Assembly (NCBI GenBank): GCA_002364325.1
Contig: DEXV01000004.1
Location: 16,201 to 80,200, forward strand
Direction of reading: 5' to 3'
Origin: Gillisia sp. UBA3175
GTDB lineage: Bacteria > Bacteroidota > Bacteroidia > Flavobacteriales > Flavobacteriaceae
Length of the DNA stretch: 64,000 nucleotides
Part shown: piece after piece, positions 39,120 through 47,305 of the stretch
Layout: every line of letters starts with the position of its first letter
How positions within the stretch are numbered: position 1 is the first letter of the stretch
Notes under the pieces: generated by a model
The model's input: the letters and a program-made list of their open reading frames with translations, nothing else
Database searches by the model: none
What the model was told of the DNA's origin: nothing
Translations under genes and position numbers: made by a program

Positions 39120-40631
39120 TTAAATTCCAAAACTAAGGGAAAGCACTATGCTGGAAAAGTCTCTGTTTATTTCAGCGGAATTAGTAAGACCAACTTGGTA
39201 AAGTTGTGGATTGTCTGTTCTTGATGAATTATCATAAGAAATACCTGCTTTAATAGCACCAAAATCATATCCAACCCCAGCAGAATATCCGTTAAGATTT
39301 CCCATTATAAATTCATTCTCATAAGGACTTTCTTCAAATCTATATCCACCTCGTAAACTCCATTTATCTATTCTGTATTCACCACCCACTCTATAAGTAG
39401 AAGCAGCTTTTAAATTATCATTTATTAAATTGTTTTGGAATGCAAACTCCAGATCGTCTGATGGTCTAAATTCGGTATTTGAAAAATCTTTATAAGAATA
39501 ATCAAAACTAATGAGTCCAGAATCCCCAAAAAGAACAGCTAAGCTCCCTGTAAGCTTTCCTGGAGTTTTAAGTGTGTACTCGGGATAGGCATTTATCACA
39601 TCGGGATTTACAAATACGCTCTCGCTAAATTCGGAGCTAAATGTTTCCAACCGCTGTGTGGTCTGCTCGCTTATGGAATACCAAGTTGGGGAATCATAAG
39701 TTAATCCTACGCGCACATTATCAGAAACATTTGCAATGGACCCAAGTTGAAAAGAAAAACCATTTCCAGTGGTGCTTAGGTTATTCGAAAAAATAACTTC
39801 ATTAGTTGAACTACCTGCGTTAGAATTCTGTTCAAATAATCGGGTAGCTCTGTCATAATTCATGAAATGAGCATTCAAATTAATTCCTAAATGCAAGAAA
39901 TCTTGATATTTAGTGGCGAAATTAAAAGCAAATTTACCGTTTAAACCAGTTGCTGCATAAGAATATTGTTGATCAAAATTTCCGGGAGTAATGCTCGAGG
40001 AATAGGAGGTATTACTTGGATCATCGGTTAAGGGATCAATAATAAATCCTTGATATCCTAAAAATGCTTGTTGGGCACCATAACCTTCATTTTCTCCTAA
40101 AAACAAATAAAGATCTGTAAGACTCTCTCCATCTATGGTTTCTAAAAGCTCTAAAGGAACTCCGTTTGCATAATCAAGAAAATAGGAATCAATAGATTTA
40201 GAACTAGTTCCTTGAGCCAGATAAGTATCATCAAAAGAGTTATTCTGGGAATAATTAACGCCTAAGGTAAATTTACGCCATGGGTTCTCATCCTTTGTGC
40301 TATTAAATACCAACACTGCTCCAGCTTGATCAAAATAAACATCAGAATTGGAATTAGACGTATTTCCATTGAAATAACGAGTATCATTTTTCCTCTCGTT
40401 GTAGCTTAAAGTAACGGTTGCTGCACTACTTAAAAAAATTGCCGATCCAGCAGGGTTTATAGAAATTGCAGAGAGATCGCCTCCCAAAGCTCCAAATGCA
40501 CCACTCATTGCTCTAAATCTTGCTGTGCCAGACAGTTGATCTGTTGAATATCTTACGGCATCTGTAATATCTTGAGCTTGAGATAAAGTCATAACCAAAA
40601 GGGCTATGACTGTTAAATATATCTTTTTCAT
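39120..40631 (-). CDS. FadL/OmpP1-family outer membrane transport protein
   Basis: A 503-residue outer membrane beta-barrel. A signal peptide (MKKIYLTVIALLVMTLSQAQ) is followed by the FadL-type N-terminal plug region DAVRYSTDQLSGTARFRAMSGAFGALGGDLSAISINPAGSA, in shortened form here as the recognisable GGDLSAISINPAG. Alternating amphipathic strands fill the rest and the chain ends LSLSFGI with Phe close to the C terminus. Family members transport fatty acids or other hydrophobic compounds; the substrate here is not known. It lies 23 bp downstream of the low-complexity lipoprotein gene on the same strand and is probably in one operon with it. Confidence 0.85.
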   Translation of the reverse strand: MKKIYLTVIALLVMTLSQAQDITDAVRYSTDQLSGTARFRAMSGAFGALGGDLSAISINPAGSAIFLSSAATVTLSYNERKNDTRYFNGNTSNSNSDVYFDQAGAVLVFNSTKDENPWRKFTLGVNYSQNNSFDDTYLAQGTSSKSIDSYFLDYANGVPLELLETIDGESLTDLYLFLGENEGYGAQQAFLGYQGFIIDPLTDDPSNTSYSSSITPGNFDQQYSYAATGLNGKFAFNFATKYQDFLHLGINLNAHFMNYDRATRLFEQNSNAGSSTNEVIFSNNLSTTGNGFSFQLGSIANVSDNVRVGLTYDSPTWYSISEQTTQRLETFSSEFSESVFVNPDVINAYPEYTLKTPGKLTGSLAVLFGDSGLISFDYSYKDFSNTEFRPSDDLEFAFQNNLINDNLKAASTYRVGGEYRIDKWSLRGGYRFEESPYENEFIMGNLNGYSAGVGYDFGAIKAGISYDNSSRTDNPQLYQVGLTNSAEINRDFSSIVLSLSFGI

Positions 40632-40654
40632 TAATTGAAATATGTTTTTATTAA

Positions 40655-41746
40655 TTAATTTCCTCTACCTCTGTTGTTATTTGAACCTGAACTTCTGTTT
40701 GAAGTAGTAGAACCACTGCTTCTACCTGAAGAAGAGCTTCTAGTAGTTGTACTTCTGTTTGAAGAACTTGAACTTCTTGCTGTAGGGGATTGGCTTCTAC
40801 TTGTTTGATTTGTAGAATAAACACTTCGGCTTCTTGTTGGCGTAGAAACACCGTTAGAAGTACTTCTTCCTCTGCTGTATCTGCCATCAGCATTTACACC
40901 TGTGTCATAAGATCTTGAAGAACGTCTGCTTATTCCAGACTCATCACCAGAGTTTCTTAAATTCCTGATAGATCTAGAATAAGTTGAACTTCGACCTCTA
41001 TTATCTAGATCTGTTGCATTTCTAATAGCATTGGTTCTATTGCTATAATAGCTGCTCTCGCCTCGTCTTCCAGCATTATAGGCCACATTTTGTCTGAAAT
41101 GATGTTGTCTGTTATATGGGTGATAATAGGGATTATACCATCCAGGTCCACCATAGAAATTATTGAAACCAAAACCAAAACCAAAACCATATCCATATCC
41201 GTAACCATAATTTCCGTAGAAACCTCTGCCATAGTATGGAGATCCGTAAAAACCGGGTCCATAGAAACCAGGTCCATAAAAACCGGGATTCCAAAATGGA
41301 TCAAATGCATAGCCATTAAATCCTGAAATCCAGAAAGGATCGTAGAATCCTCCATAGAATCCGTCGTTGTAAATATTAATAGTATAGCGATCTGGTGAAT
41401 TACCCCAAGGTGCATTTCCACCTTGGTAATTGGAATTTTCGGCGTTCTCGTAATCGTAATTTCCGGTAGATGAATAAGAATCTACATCGGTAAAAACAGC
41501 ATCTTCGGCTAAAACATCTCCATAAAGAGCTGCTTCTTCCTCAAATAGTTTTTTATAGTAACCCGTATTTTCCTCTCGAGATCCATATTCTATTTCCTTG
41601 TTAGAAACTACGCTTTCATTATCTCCATATATCCCATCTGTAGTTTTACCTGCATATTGATAGGAGCCACAAGATGTCAACAAAAGCGATGACACAGCAG
41701 CTATAAAGAAATATACATAATTTGAAATAAATTTATAAAGTTTCAT
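40655..41746 (-). CDS. Low-complexity Gly/Tyr/Phe- and Ser/Arg-rich lipoprotein
   Basis: A 363-residue protein with a lipoprotein signal: a hydrophobic stretch and lipobox LTSC (Cys26). The acidic part (about 30-110) is followed by a Gly/Tyr/Phe/Pro-rich middle (about 125-215) with repeats such as GFYGPGFYG and YGYGYGFGFGFGF, then a region rich in His/Asn/Arg, and a Ser/Arg/Thr-rich tail (about 220-363). I recognise no enzyme family. Similar open reading frames occur next to proS in flavobacteria, by my memory. It is divergent from proS and lies 23 bp upstream of the FadL-like gene. An exact -7 element lies 29 bp before the start. Confidence 0.75.
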   Translation of the reverse strand: MKLYKFISNYVYFFIAAVSSLLLTSCGSYQYAGKTTDGIYGDNESVVSNKEIEYGSREENTGYYKKLFEEEAALYGDVLAEDAVFTDVDSYSSTGNYDYENAENSNYQGGNAPWGNSPDRYTINIYNDGFYGGFYDPFWISGFNGYAFDPFWNPGFYGPGFYGPGFYGSPYYGRGFYGNYGYGYGYGFGFGFGFNNFYGGPGWYNPYYHPYNRQHHFRQNVAYNAGRRGESSYYSNRTNAIRNATDLDNRGRSSTYSRSIRNLRNSGDESGISRRSSRSYDTGVNADGRYSRGRSTSNGVSTPTRSRSVYSTNQTSRSQSPTARSSSSSNRSTTTRSSSSGRSSGSTTSNRSSGSNNNRGRGN

Positions 41747-41761
41747 TAGCGGTGTATTTAA

Positions 41762-41792
41762 TTGTTGAACATTACAAAATTAGTTAGTTTTG
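41762..41792 (+). promoter_or_regulatory. proS promoter (TTG-N20-TAGTTTTG)
   Basis: TTG (41762-41764) and TAGTTTTG (41785-41792) are 20 bp apart, a full match to the Bacteroidota promoter consensus. The proS ATG is at 41866, giving a leader of about 65 bases. Confidence 0.65.
41775..41782 (-). promoter_or_regulatory. Lipoprotein promoter -7 element TAATTTTG (minus strand)
   Basis: The plus strand reads CAAAATTA, the complement of TAATTTTG, an exact TAnnTTTG match 29 bp upstream of the leftward lipoprotein gene. It lies only 2 bp from the proS -7 element, so the two promoters overlap back to back. Confidence 0.55.
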
Positions 41793-41865
41793 CGCTAACT
41801 AGTTGTAACTTTTTAAAATAGCTACAACGCTATTAAAAGTGCAACATTTATGCCAAAAAACAGCA

Positions 41866-43344
41866 ATGAGCAAGAAATTAACTGCAAGAAAAGAAGATTA
41901 CTCTAAATGGTATAACGAATTGGTAGTCAGTGCCGATCTAGCCGAAAACTCAGCTGTACGGGGGTGTATGGTTATTAAACCATATGGATATGCGATCTGG
42001 GAAAAAATGCAGGCAGAATTAGATAGGATGTTTAAAGAAACGGGACATCAAAATGCCTATTTTCCATTATTTGTTCCGAAAAGCCTCTTTGAAGCAGAAG
42101 AGAAAAATGCTGAAGGCTTTGCAAAGGAATGTGCAGTGGTTACTCATTATAGATTAAAAACAGATCCTAATGACAGCACTAAACTAATTGTAGATCCAGA
42201 TGCAAAATTAGAAGAAGAACTAATAGTTAGACCTACCTCTGAAGCTATTATATGGAGCACTTATAAAGGATGGATCCAATCCTATAGAGATCTTCCTATT
42301 CTTATAAATCAATGGGCCAATGTAGTGCGTTGGGAAATGCGAACGCGTTTATTTCTAAGAACTGCTGAATTTCTTTGGCAGGAAGGTCATACTGCTCACG
42401 CAACAAAACAAGAAGCAATAATTGAAGCTGAGCAAATGAATGATGTTTATGCAGAATTTGCGGAGAACTTCATGGCTATGCCCGTAATTAAAGGCGTTAA
42501 AACCCCTAATGAGCGTTTTGCCGGAGCAGAAGAAACGTACTGTATTGAAGCCTTAATGCAAGATGGAAAAGCTTTGCAGGCAGGAACTTCGCACTTCTTA
42601 GGTCAAAATTTCGCGAAAGCTTTCGACGTAAAGTTTGCAACTAAAGAAGGTACATTAGAGCATGTATGGGCTACGTCATGGGGTGTTTCAACAAGGTTGA
42701 TGGGCGCACTAATCATGACTCATAGTGATGATCAAGGATTGGTATTACCTCCAAGTCTAGCTCCAATACAAGTTGTTATTGTACCTATTTATAAAGGGGA
42801 AGAGCAGTTGGCTCAAATCTCGGTGGTGGCAAAGCAGTTAGCAGCCGATCTAAAGAAAGAAGGGGTAATTGTGAAGTATGATGATAGAGACACCCAAAAG
42901 CCCGGTTGGAAGTTTGCGCAGTATGAGCTACAAGGAGTTCCCGTAAGGATTGCCATAGGGCCTAAGGATCTTGAAAATGGTAGTGTAGAGCTTGCTAGAA
43001 GAGACACGCTTACAAAAGAGTATGTTGCACAAGAGAATGTAGTAGAGAAGGTGAAAGGCTTAATGCTGGAGATCCAGGAGAATCTTTATAATAGAGCAAG
43101 AGAGTATAGAGATTCTCATATAACCGAAGTAAATACTTTGGAAGAATTTAAAGAGGTTTTAAATACAAAAGGAGGATTTGTATCTGCGCATTGGGATGGA
43201 ACTTCAGAAACAGAATTGAAAATAAAAGACAAAACCAAGGCTACTATAAGATGTATTCCTATGAATCAAAAAGAGGAAGAAGGTGTCTGTGTTTTCAGCG
43301 GAAATCCATCTAACAAGAGAGTTCTTTTTGCGAAAGCATATTAG
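41866..43344 (+). CDS. proS: Prolyl-tRNA synthetase (archaeal/eukaryal type)
   Basis: A class II synthetase of 492 residues that charges tRNA-Pro. It is the short type without the editing insert of most bacterial ProRS: it opens [19 protein letters not shown], a form shared with archaeal and eukaryal enzymes. Class II motifs are visible in motif 1 ([17 protein letters not shown]), motif 2 ([29 protein letters not shown]) and motif 3 ([17 protein letters not shown]), and the anticodon domain ends in a zinc-type C-terminal region reaching KRVLFAKAY. The start at the ATG at 41866 gives a normal N terminus; a GTG at 41839 is in frame but unlikely. Confidence 0.95.
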   Translation: MSKKLTARKEDYSKWYNELVVSADLAENSAVRGCMVIKPYGYAIWEKMQAELDRMFKETGHQNAYFPLFVPKSLFEAEEKNAEGFAKECAVVTHYRLKTDPNDSTKLIVDPDAKLEEELIVRPTSEAIIWSTYKGWIQSYRDLPILINQWANVVRWEMRTRLFLRTAEFLWQEGHTAHATKQEAIIEAEQMNDVYAEFAENFMAMPVIKGVKTPNERFAGAEETYCIEALMQDGKALQAGTSHFLGQNFAKAFDVKFATKEGTLEHVWATSWGVSTRLMGALIMTHSDDQGLVLPPSLAPIQVVIVPIYKGEEQLAQISVVAKQLAADLKKEGVIVKYDDRDTQKPGWKFAQYELQGVPVRIAIGPKDLENGSVELARRDTLTKEYVAQENVVEKVKGLMLEIQENLYNRAREYRDSHITEVNTLEEFKEVLNTKGGFVSAHWDGTSETELKIKDKTKATIRCIPMNQKEEEGVCVFSGNPSNKRVLFAKAY

Positions 43345-43354
43345 TATTAGATAA

Positions 43355-43420
43355 TTCACATATTGGTTTAGCCTGAAATGGTGGTATTTAGCTTTTTTAA
43401 AGTCTAAACCAATATGTGAA
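43355..43420. repeat. 17-bp perfect inverted repeat downstream of proS
   Basis: TTCACATATTGGTTTAG (43355-43371) and its exact complement (43404-43420) flank a 32-base loop. No U tract follows, so it is not a standard terminator. It lies 11 bp beyond the proS stop and before the tRNA-Glu promoter. Confidence 0.7.
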
Positions 43421-43541
43421 GAGCTCTATTTGGAAATACCTAAAAGCTAGGTAAATAGCCTTGAAAAATGTTCTTTAAAAGCTTGATTTTCGCTCGTTTT
43501 GAGATAAAATATATTATTTTGAGAAAAAATTACATCTACAT

Positions 43542-43571
43542 TTGTGTCATTAAAAAATAGTTGTATTTTTG
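43542..43571 (+). promoter_or_regulatory. tRNA-Glu promoter (TTG-N19-TATTTTTG)
   Basis: TTG (43542-43544) and the exact -7 element TATTTTTG (43564-43571) are separated by 19 bp. It lies 22 bp before the first tRNA-Glu gene. Confidence 0.65.
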
Positions 43572-43593
43572 CATCCGCATTTAAGCAAAAACT

Positions 43594-43665
43594 GGTCCGT
43601 TCGTCTAGGGGTTAGGACGCATGGTTTTCATCCATGTAACAGGGGTTCGATTCCCCTACGGACTA
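43594..43665 (+). tRNA. tRNA-Glu (anticodon TTC), copy 1
   Basis: A 72-base cloverleaf. The anticodon loop TTTTCAT gives anticodon TTC, reading GAA/GAG. The T arm GGGTTCGATTCCC and the D arm CGTCTAGGGGTTAGGAC are canonical. The 3' discriminator is A; CCA is not encoded. The acceptor ends G-T at its first pair. Confidence 0.97.
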
Positions 43666-43743
43666 CAATAGCAATCTAGTATTGCAATGCTTGTTGAAAT
43701 ACAAGTTGCTTGTTGAAGAACAGGTGTGTTTTGAATAAATTTT

Positions 43744-43815
43744 GGTCCGTTCGTCTAGGGGTTAGGACGCATGGTTTTCATCCATGTAACAGGGGTTCGA
43801 TTCCCCTACGGACTA
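43744..43815 (+). tRNA. tRNA-Glu (anticodon TTC), copy 2
   Basis: A second tRNA-Glu, identical base for base to copy 1 and starting exactly 150 bp after it. The 78-bp spacer contains no other RNA gene. Both are probably one transcript, with rpsT downstream. Confidence 0.97.
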
Positions 43816-43843
43816 CTTTAAAAATAATTAAATAATATTTGTA

Positions 43844-44092
43844 ATGGCAAATCATAAGTCAGCGTTAAAAAGAATCCGTAGCAATGAGACCAAACGTCTT
43901 AGAAATCGCTACCAGCATAAAACTACCAGAAACGCCATCAAAAGATTGCGTGAGGCAGACAAAAAGGATGCTGAAACATTATTCCCATCTGTAGCTTCTA
44001 TGATAGATAAATTGGCGAAGAATAATATCATTCATGATAATAAAGCGTCTAATTTAAAATCTAAATTAGCTAAGCACGTAGCTGCACTTTAG
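43844..44092 (+). CDS. rpsT: Small ribosomal subunit protein S20
   Basis: An 82-residue, strongly basic, all-helical protein of the 30S subunit that binds 16S rRNA. It opens with the standard MANHKSALKRIRSNETKRLRN and contains KLAKNNIIHDNKASNLKSKLAKHV near the end. It follows the second tRNA-Glu gene by 28 bp. A strong terminator lies about 30 bp downstream. Confidence 0.96.
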   Translation: MANHKSALKRIRSNETKRLRNRYQHKTTRNAIKRLREADKKDAETLFPSVASMIDKLAKNNIIHDNKASNLKSKLAKHVAAL

Positions 44093-44124
44093 TATAACTA
44101 AAATAGTGTTCAATTTATAGATGA

Positions 44125-44157
44125 ACTGTTGAAAATGAAAATTTTCAGCAGTTTTTT
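44125..44157 (+). terminator. rpsT terminator
   Basis: A 12-bp stem ACTGTTGAAAAT (44125-44136) / ATTTTCAGCAGT (44141-44152) with one G-T pair and a GAAA loop, followed by a T run. Confidence 0.9.
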
Positions 44158-44230
44158 CGTTTCAAATTTTAGGTTTTAAATAAGGCGAATTATCCTTTAT
44201 CAGCTAAAAGAAAATAGAATTACCTAAAAT

Positions 44231-44836
44231 TTAATTGCCAATAAATTGATTGTTGATATTTTCAATAAATCCTAAGACCTCATCTTTTCCGAGGTTGCTT
44301 GTAGAGGAAGTGATGAAGTATTCTGGCATCTCCAACCAAGTTTCCAACATCTTATTCTTATAACCCTCAATATTTCTAGTTAAAGCATTTGGCTTAAGCT
44401 TATCTGCTTTGGTAAAAATCACACAGAAAGGAATTCCGTGCTCTCCCAGCCATTCCATAAACTCTAGATCTATGGGTTGAGGCTCATGCCTGCTATCTAT
44501 TAATACAAAGGCACAAAGCATTTGTGCTCGGTGTTCGAAGTAAGCAGTTATAAATTTTTGAAAGGTATTCTTGATAGATTTAGATACTCTAGCGTATCCG
44601 TATCCCGGTAGATCCACTAAATGCCAATCTTTATTGATAAGGAAATGGTTGATCAACTGAGTTTTTCCAGGTCTTCCTGAAGTTTTAGCCAAACTCTTTC
44701 GTCCAGTGATCATATTAATTAGAGAAGACTTTCCAACATTACTTCTACCAATAAAAGCATACTCTGGCAGTTTGCTGTCAGGACATTTTGCAACATCACT
44801 GTTGCTCACTACAAATTCAGAAGATTTTATTATCAT
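44231..44836 (-). CDS. engB: Ribosome biogenesis GTPase EngB/YsxC
   Basis: A 201-residue TrmE-Era-type GTPase needed for 50S subunit assembly. It has the P-loop GRSNVGKSSL, DLPGYGYARVSK as the G3 region, FTKADKL as G4 and a G5 region near TSSTSNLG. Length fits YsxC. It follows the alpha/beta hydrolase gene by 9 bp on the same strand. Confidence 0.94.
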   Translation of the reverse strand: MIIKSSEFVVSNSDVAKCPDSKLPEYAFIGRSNVGKSSLINMITGRKSLAKTSGRPGKTQLINHFLINKDWHLVDLPGYGYARVSKSIKNTFQKFITAYFEHRAQMLCAFVLIDSRHEPQPIDLEFMEWLGEHGIPFCVIFTKADKLKPNALTRNIEGYKNKMLETWLEMPEYFITSSTSNLGKDEVLGFIENINNQFIGN

Positions 44837-44845
44837 TACTTAATC

Positions 44846-45610
44846 TTAGAAAGATCTTTTTTGAAGCCATTCGAACAATAGCTCATTAAATGTGTCTGGG
44901 TGTTCCATCATAGCTGCATGCCCACATTCATCTATCCAATAAAGGTCGGAGTCTGGTAAGAGCTTATTAAAGTCCTCTGCAACATCTGGAGGTGTTACAT
45001 TATCATTCTTTCCCCAAATTATACAAGTTGGGGTTTTCATTTTTGGAAGATCCTTAGCCATATTATGGCGAATTGCACTTTTTGCTATTGCTAAGGTTTT
45101 TATCAATTTGTTCCGGTCACCTACGGTAACATAAACTTCATCTACGATCTCTTTGGTTGCAACCGCGGGATCGTAAAATACGTTTTGTGCTTTTTTCTTT
45201 ATAAATTCATAATCGCCACGCCTTGGATAACTTTCTCCCATCGCATTCTCGTATAATCCAGAGCTCCCCGTGATTACAAGACCTTTTACAAGTTCAGGAT
45301 ATAATTTTGTGCAAATCAAAGCAATGTGCCCTCCCAGAGAATTTCCAAGTAAGATAACCTCGGAGTATCCCTTATAATTTATAAAATCTTTTAGGTATTT
45401 GGCAAATGTGGCAACACTTGTTTTAAGCAAGGTCATATTGTAAAGTGGCAATTCTGGTATAAGGACCTTATATCCTTTCTCTGGAAAGTAATTTACTACA
45501 CCATCAAAATTACTTAGTCCGCCCATAAGTCCATGTAAAATAACGATTGGCGTTCCTTCCCCTTTTTCTAGGTAGGTGAATTTTCCTTCTTGCTGTAAAT
45601 CGTGTTCCAT
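44846..45610 (-). CDS. Alpha/beta hydrolase
   Basis: An alpha/beta-hydrolase of about 254 residues with the nucleophile elbow GNSLGGHIAL and the catalytic His in ECGHAAMMEHP; the acid is probably the Asp in the WGKNDNVTPP segment. HGLMGGLSNFDG near residue 30 is the oxyanion-hole region. I start at the ATG at 45610 (MEHDLQQEG); an in-frame TTG at 45625 is too close to the -7 element TATATTTG (45643-45636) to be in the mRNA comfortably. The substrate is unknown. It is in an operon with engB. Confidence 0.82.
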   Translation of the reverse strand: MEHDLQQEGKFTYLEKGEGTPIVILHGLMGGLSNFDGVVNYFPEKGYKVLIPELPLYNMTLLKTSVATFAKYLKDFINYKGYSEVILLGNSLGGHIALICTKLYPELVKGLVITGSSGLYENAMGESYPRRGDYEFIKKKAQNVFYDPAVATKEIVDEVYVTVGDRNKLIKTLAIAKSAIRHNMAKDLPKMKTPTCIIWGKNDNVTPPDVAEDFNKLLPDSDLYWIDECGHAAMMEHPDTFNELLFEWLQKRSF

Positions 45611-45635
45611 GTATGCCCTTTGCAATTAGCAATCG

Positions 45636-45643
45636 CAAATATA
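45636..45643 (-). promoter_or_regulatory. Hydrolase-engB promoter -7 element TATATTTG (minus strand)
   Basis: The plus strand reads CAAATATA, the exact complement of TATATTTG. It lies 25 bp before the ATG chosen at 45610 and supports that start over the TTG at 45625. Confidence 0.55.
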
Positions 45644-45836
45644 GCGATTTCAGTACAAGTATAATCATTTTTACTCAATACACAGTTTAATTCTAAGATG
45701 CATTTGTACTTCAAAAACACAAATAAATTCTATTAAAAAATGTATAAAATTCATGTATTTGAGCAAGCCGCTGAAACCTAATGAAGTAGCTCTATTTAGA
45801 AGTGTTTCAGCCTAATAGGTGGAAAAACTTATCAAC

Positions 45837-45864
45837 AAAGTGGTGAAAAGTGGTAAAAAGTGGT
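45837..45864 (+). promoter_or_regulatory. Putative MraZ operator: three AAAGTGGT repeats at 10-bp spacing
   Basis: AAAGTGGT occurs at 45837-45844, 45847-45854 and 45857-45864, one helical turn apart, just upstream of the mraZ -7 element. Known MraZ operators are tandem GTGG-containing repeats at about 10 bp (TGGGN in E. coli, AAAGTG-type in Mycoplasma). A related TAAGTGGT at 45899-45906 overlaps the start codon. Confidence 0.7.
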
Positions 45865-45875
45865 AATAATTTCAA

Positions 45876-45883
45876 TATATTTG
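45876..45883 (+). promoter_or_regulatory. dcw cluster (mraZ) promoter -7 element TATATTTG
   Basis: An exact TAnnTTTG element, 18 bp before the mraZ start. The -33 position falls inside the AAAGTGGT repeats, so repressor binding there would block RNA polymerase. Confidence 0.65.
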
Positions 45884-45901
45884 AAACTATAAAGGAACTA
45901 A

Positions 45902-46372
45902 GTGGTAAATCTAATTGGAACATACGAATGCAAAGTAGATGCTAAAGGGCGTCTAATGGTGCCGTCTGCCTTAAAAAAGCAGCTAGCTCCAGTTTTGCAG
46001 GAAGGTTTTGTTTTGAAAAGATCTGTTTTTCAGCCTTGTTTGGAATTATATCCTATGGATGTTTGGAATGAGATGATGAAAAAGGTGAACAGCTTGAACA
46101 GGTTTAAAAAGAAGAACAACGACTTTATACGAAGATTTACAGCTGGTGTTAAAACCGTAGAAGTTGATGCAAATGGACGTTTGCTAATACCAAAAGATCT
46201 TTTTGGCTTTGCTGAAATGGATAAGGAGGTAGTGCTTTCTTCTGCGATTAACATTATTGAGATCTGGGATAAAAATAAATATGAAAATGCCATAGATGTT
46301 TCTGCCGATGATTTTGCGGATCTAGCAGAAGAAGTTATGGGTAACGATGATTTTGATGGAGGAGTATCATAA
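45902..46372 (+). CDS. mraZ: Transcriptional regulator / division protein MraZ
   Basis: A 156-residue DNA-binding protein, the first gene of the dcw cluster and in other bacteria its autorepressor. Two AbrB/SpoVT-like swapped-hairpin domains are visible, with signatures DAKGRLMVPSALKK and DANGRLLIPKDL. The start is GTG (GTG GTA AAT), which gives the family N terminus MVNLIGTYECK; a purine-rich AAAGGAACT lies before it. It overlaps rsmH by 17 bases. Three operator-like repeats precede the promoter. Confidence 0.95.
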   Translation: MVNLIGTYECKVDAKGRLMVPSALKKQLAPVLQEGFVLKRSVFQPCLELYPMDVWNEMMKKVNSLNRFKKKNNDFIRRFTAGVKTVEVDANGRLLIPKDLFGFAEMDKEVVLSSAINIIEIWDKNKYENAIDVSADDFADLAEEVMGNDDFDGGVS

Positions 46373-47255
46373 TCCAGTATTACTAAAGGAATCTGTGGAT
46401 GGTTTAAATATTAAACCAGACGGGGTCTATGTAGATGTAACTTTTGGAGGCGGTGGTCATTCCAAAGAGATTTTAAGTAGGTTGGGAGAAAAAGGAAAGT
46501 TATATGCCTTTGATCAAGATGAAGATGCGTTGGATAATGTAATAGATGACCCGAGATTTACTTTAATAAACGAAAATTTTAGATTCATAAAAAGATTCTT
46601 GCGCTTCCATGGTGTAAAGAAGGTAGATGGTATACTAGGTGATTTCGGAGTTTCTTCTCACCAATTCAATGTTGCGGAACGTGGTTTTTCTACCAGATTC
46701 GAAGCTAAATTGGATATGAGAATGAGTCAGAAAAGCAATTTAAGCGCTTTTGAAGTGATTAATGAATACGATCATGAGCAATTAAAAAAGTTATTTTTTG
46801 AGTATGCCGATCTAAGAAATGCTTCAATAATAGCTTCAGCAATAATTAAGGCTAGAGAAGAAGCTCCAATAGAAAGCAGTGATCAATTAAAGGAAGTACT
46901 TCAGCCTTTTTTATTTAAAGAAAAGGAGCATAAGATACTTGCGCAGATCTATCAGGCAATTCGCATAGAAGTAAATCAGGAAATAGCAGTTTTAAAGGAG
47001 TTCTTATTACAAACTGAAGAGCTTTTAGGAAAAGGAGGAAGAGTTAGTCTTATTTCCTATCATTCTTTAGAAGACAGACTGGTAAAGCGATATATAAGAA
47101 GCGGGATGTTTGAAGGGGAGCCGGAAAAGGATTTCTACGGAAATATTAGTGTGCCCTTTAAAAAAGTAGGAGGACTTGTTGTTCCCTCTGCAGATGAAAT
47201 ATATAAGAACAACAGGGCAAGAAGTGCAAAACTTAGAATAGCAGCGAGACTTTAA
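46356..47255 (+). CDS. rsmH: 16S rRNA (cytosine(1402)-N(4))-methyltransferase
   Basis: A SAM-dependent methyltransferase of 299 residues that modifies C1402 in the 16S rRNA decoding site. The SAM motif is DVTFGGGGHSKEIL, followed by GDFGVSSHQFNVAERGFSTR and LISYHSLEDRLVKRY, all family signatures. I start at the ATG at 46356 (MEEYHNPVLL); an in-frame ATG three codons earlier is possible. The start lies inside the end of mraZ, so translation is probably coupled. Confidence 0.95.
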   Translation: MEEYHNPVLLKESVDGLNIKPDGVYVDVTFGGGGHSKEILSRLGEKGKLYAFDQDEDALDNVIDDPRFTLINENFRFIKRFLRFHGVKKVDGILGDFGVSSHQFNVAERGFSTRFEAKLDMRMSQKSNLSAFEVINEYDHEQLKKLFFEYADLRNASIIASAIIKAREEAPIESSDQLKEVLQPFLFKEKEHKILAQIYQAIRIEVNQEIAVLKEFLLQTEELLGKGGRVSLISYHSLEDRLVKRYIRSGMFEGEPEKDFYGNISVPFKKVGGLVVPSADEIYKNNRARSAKLRIAARL

Positions 47256-47305
47256 ATAAACTGGATCTAATTAGAATTCAACTTAAATAAAGAATAAAGG
47301 ATAGA

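Noticed and set aside
41005-41421. A Met/Ile-rich minus-strand frame inside the Gly/Tyr-rich lipoprotein gene
   Set aside because: It comes from reading the low-complexity codons out of frame; the lipobox frame is the coding one.
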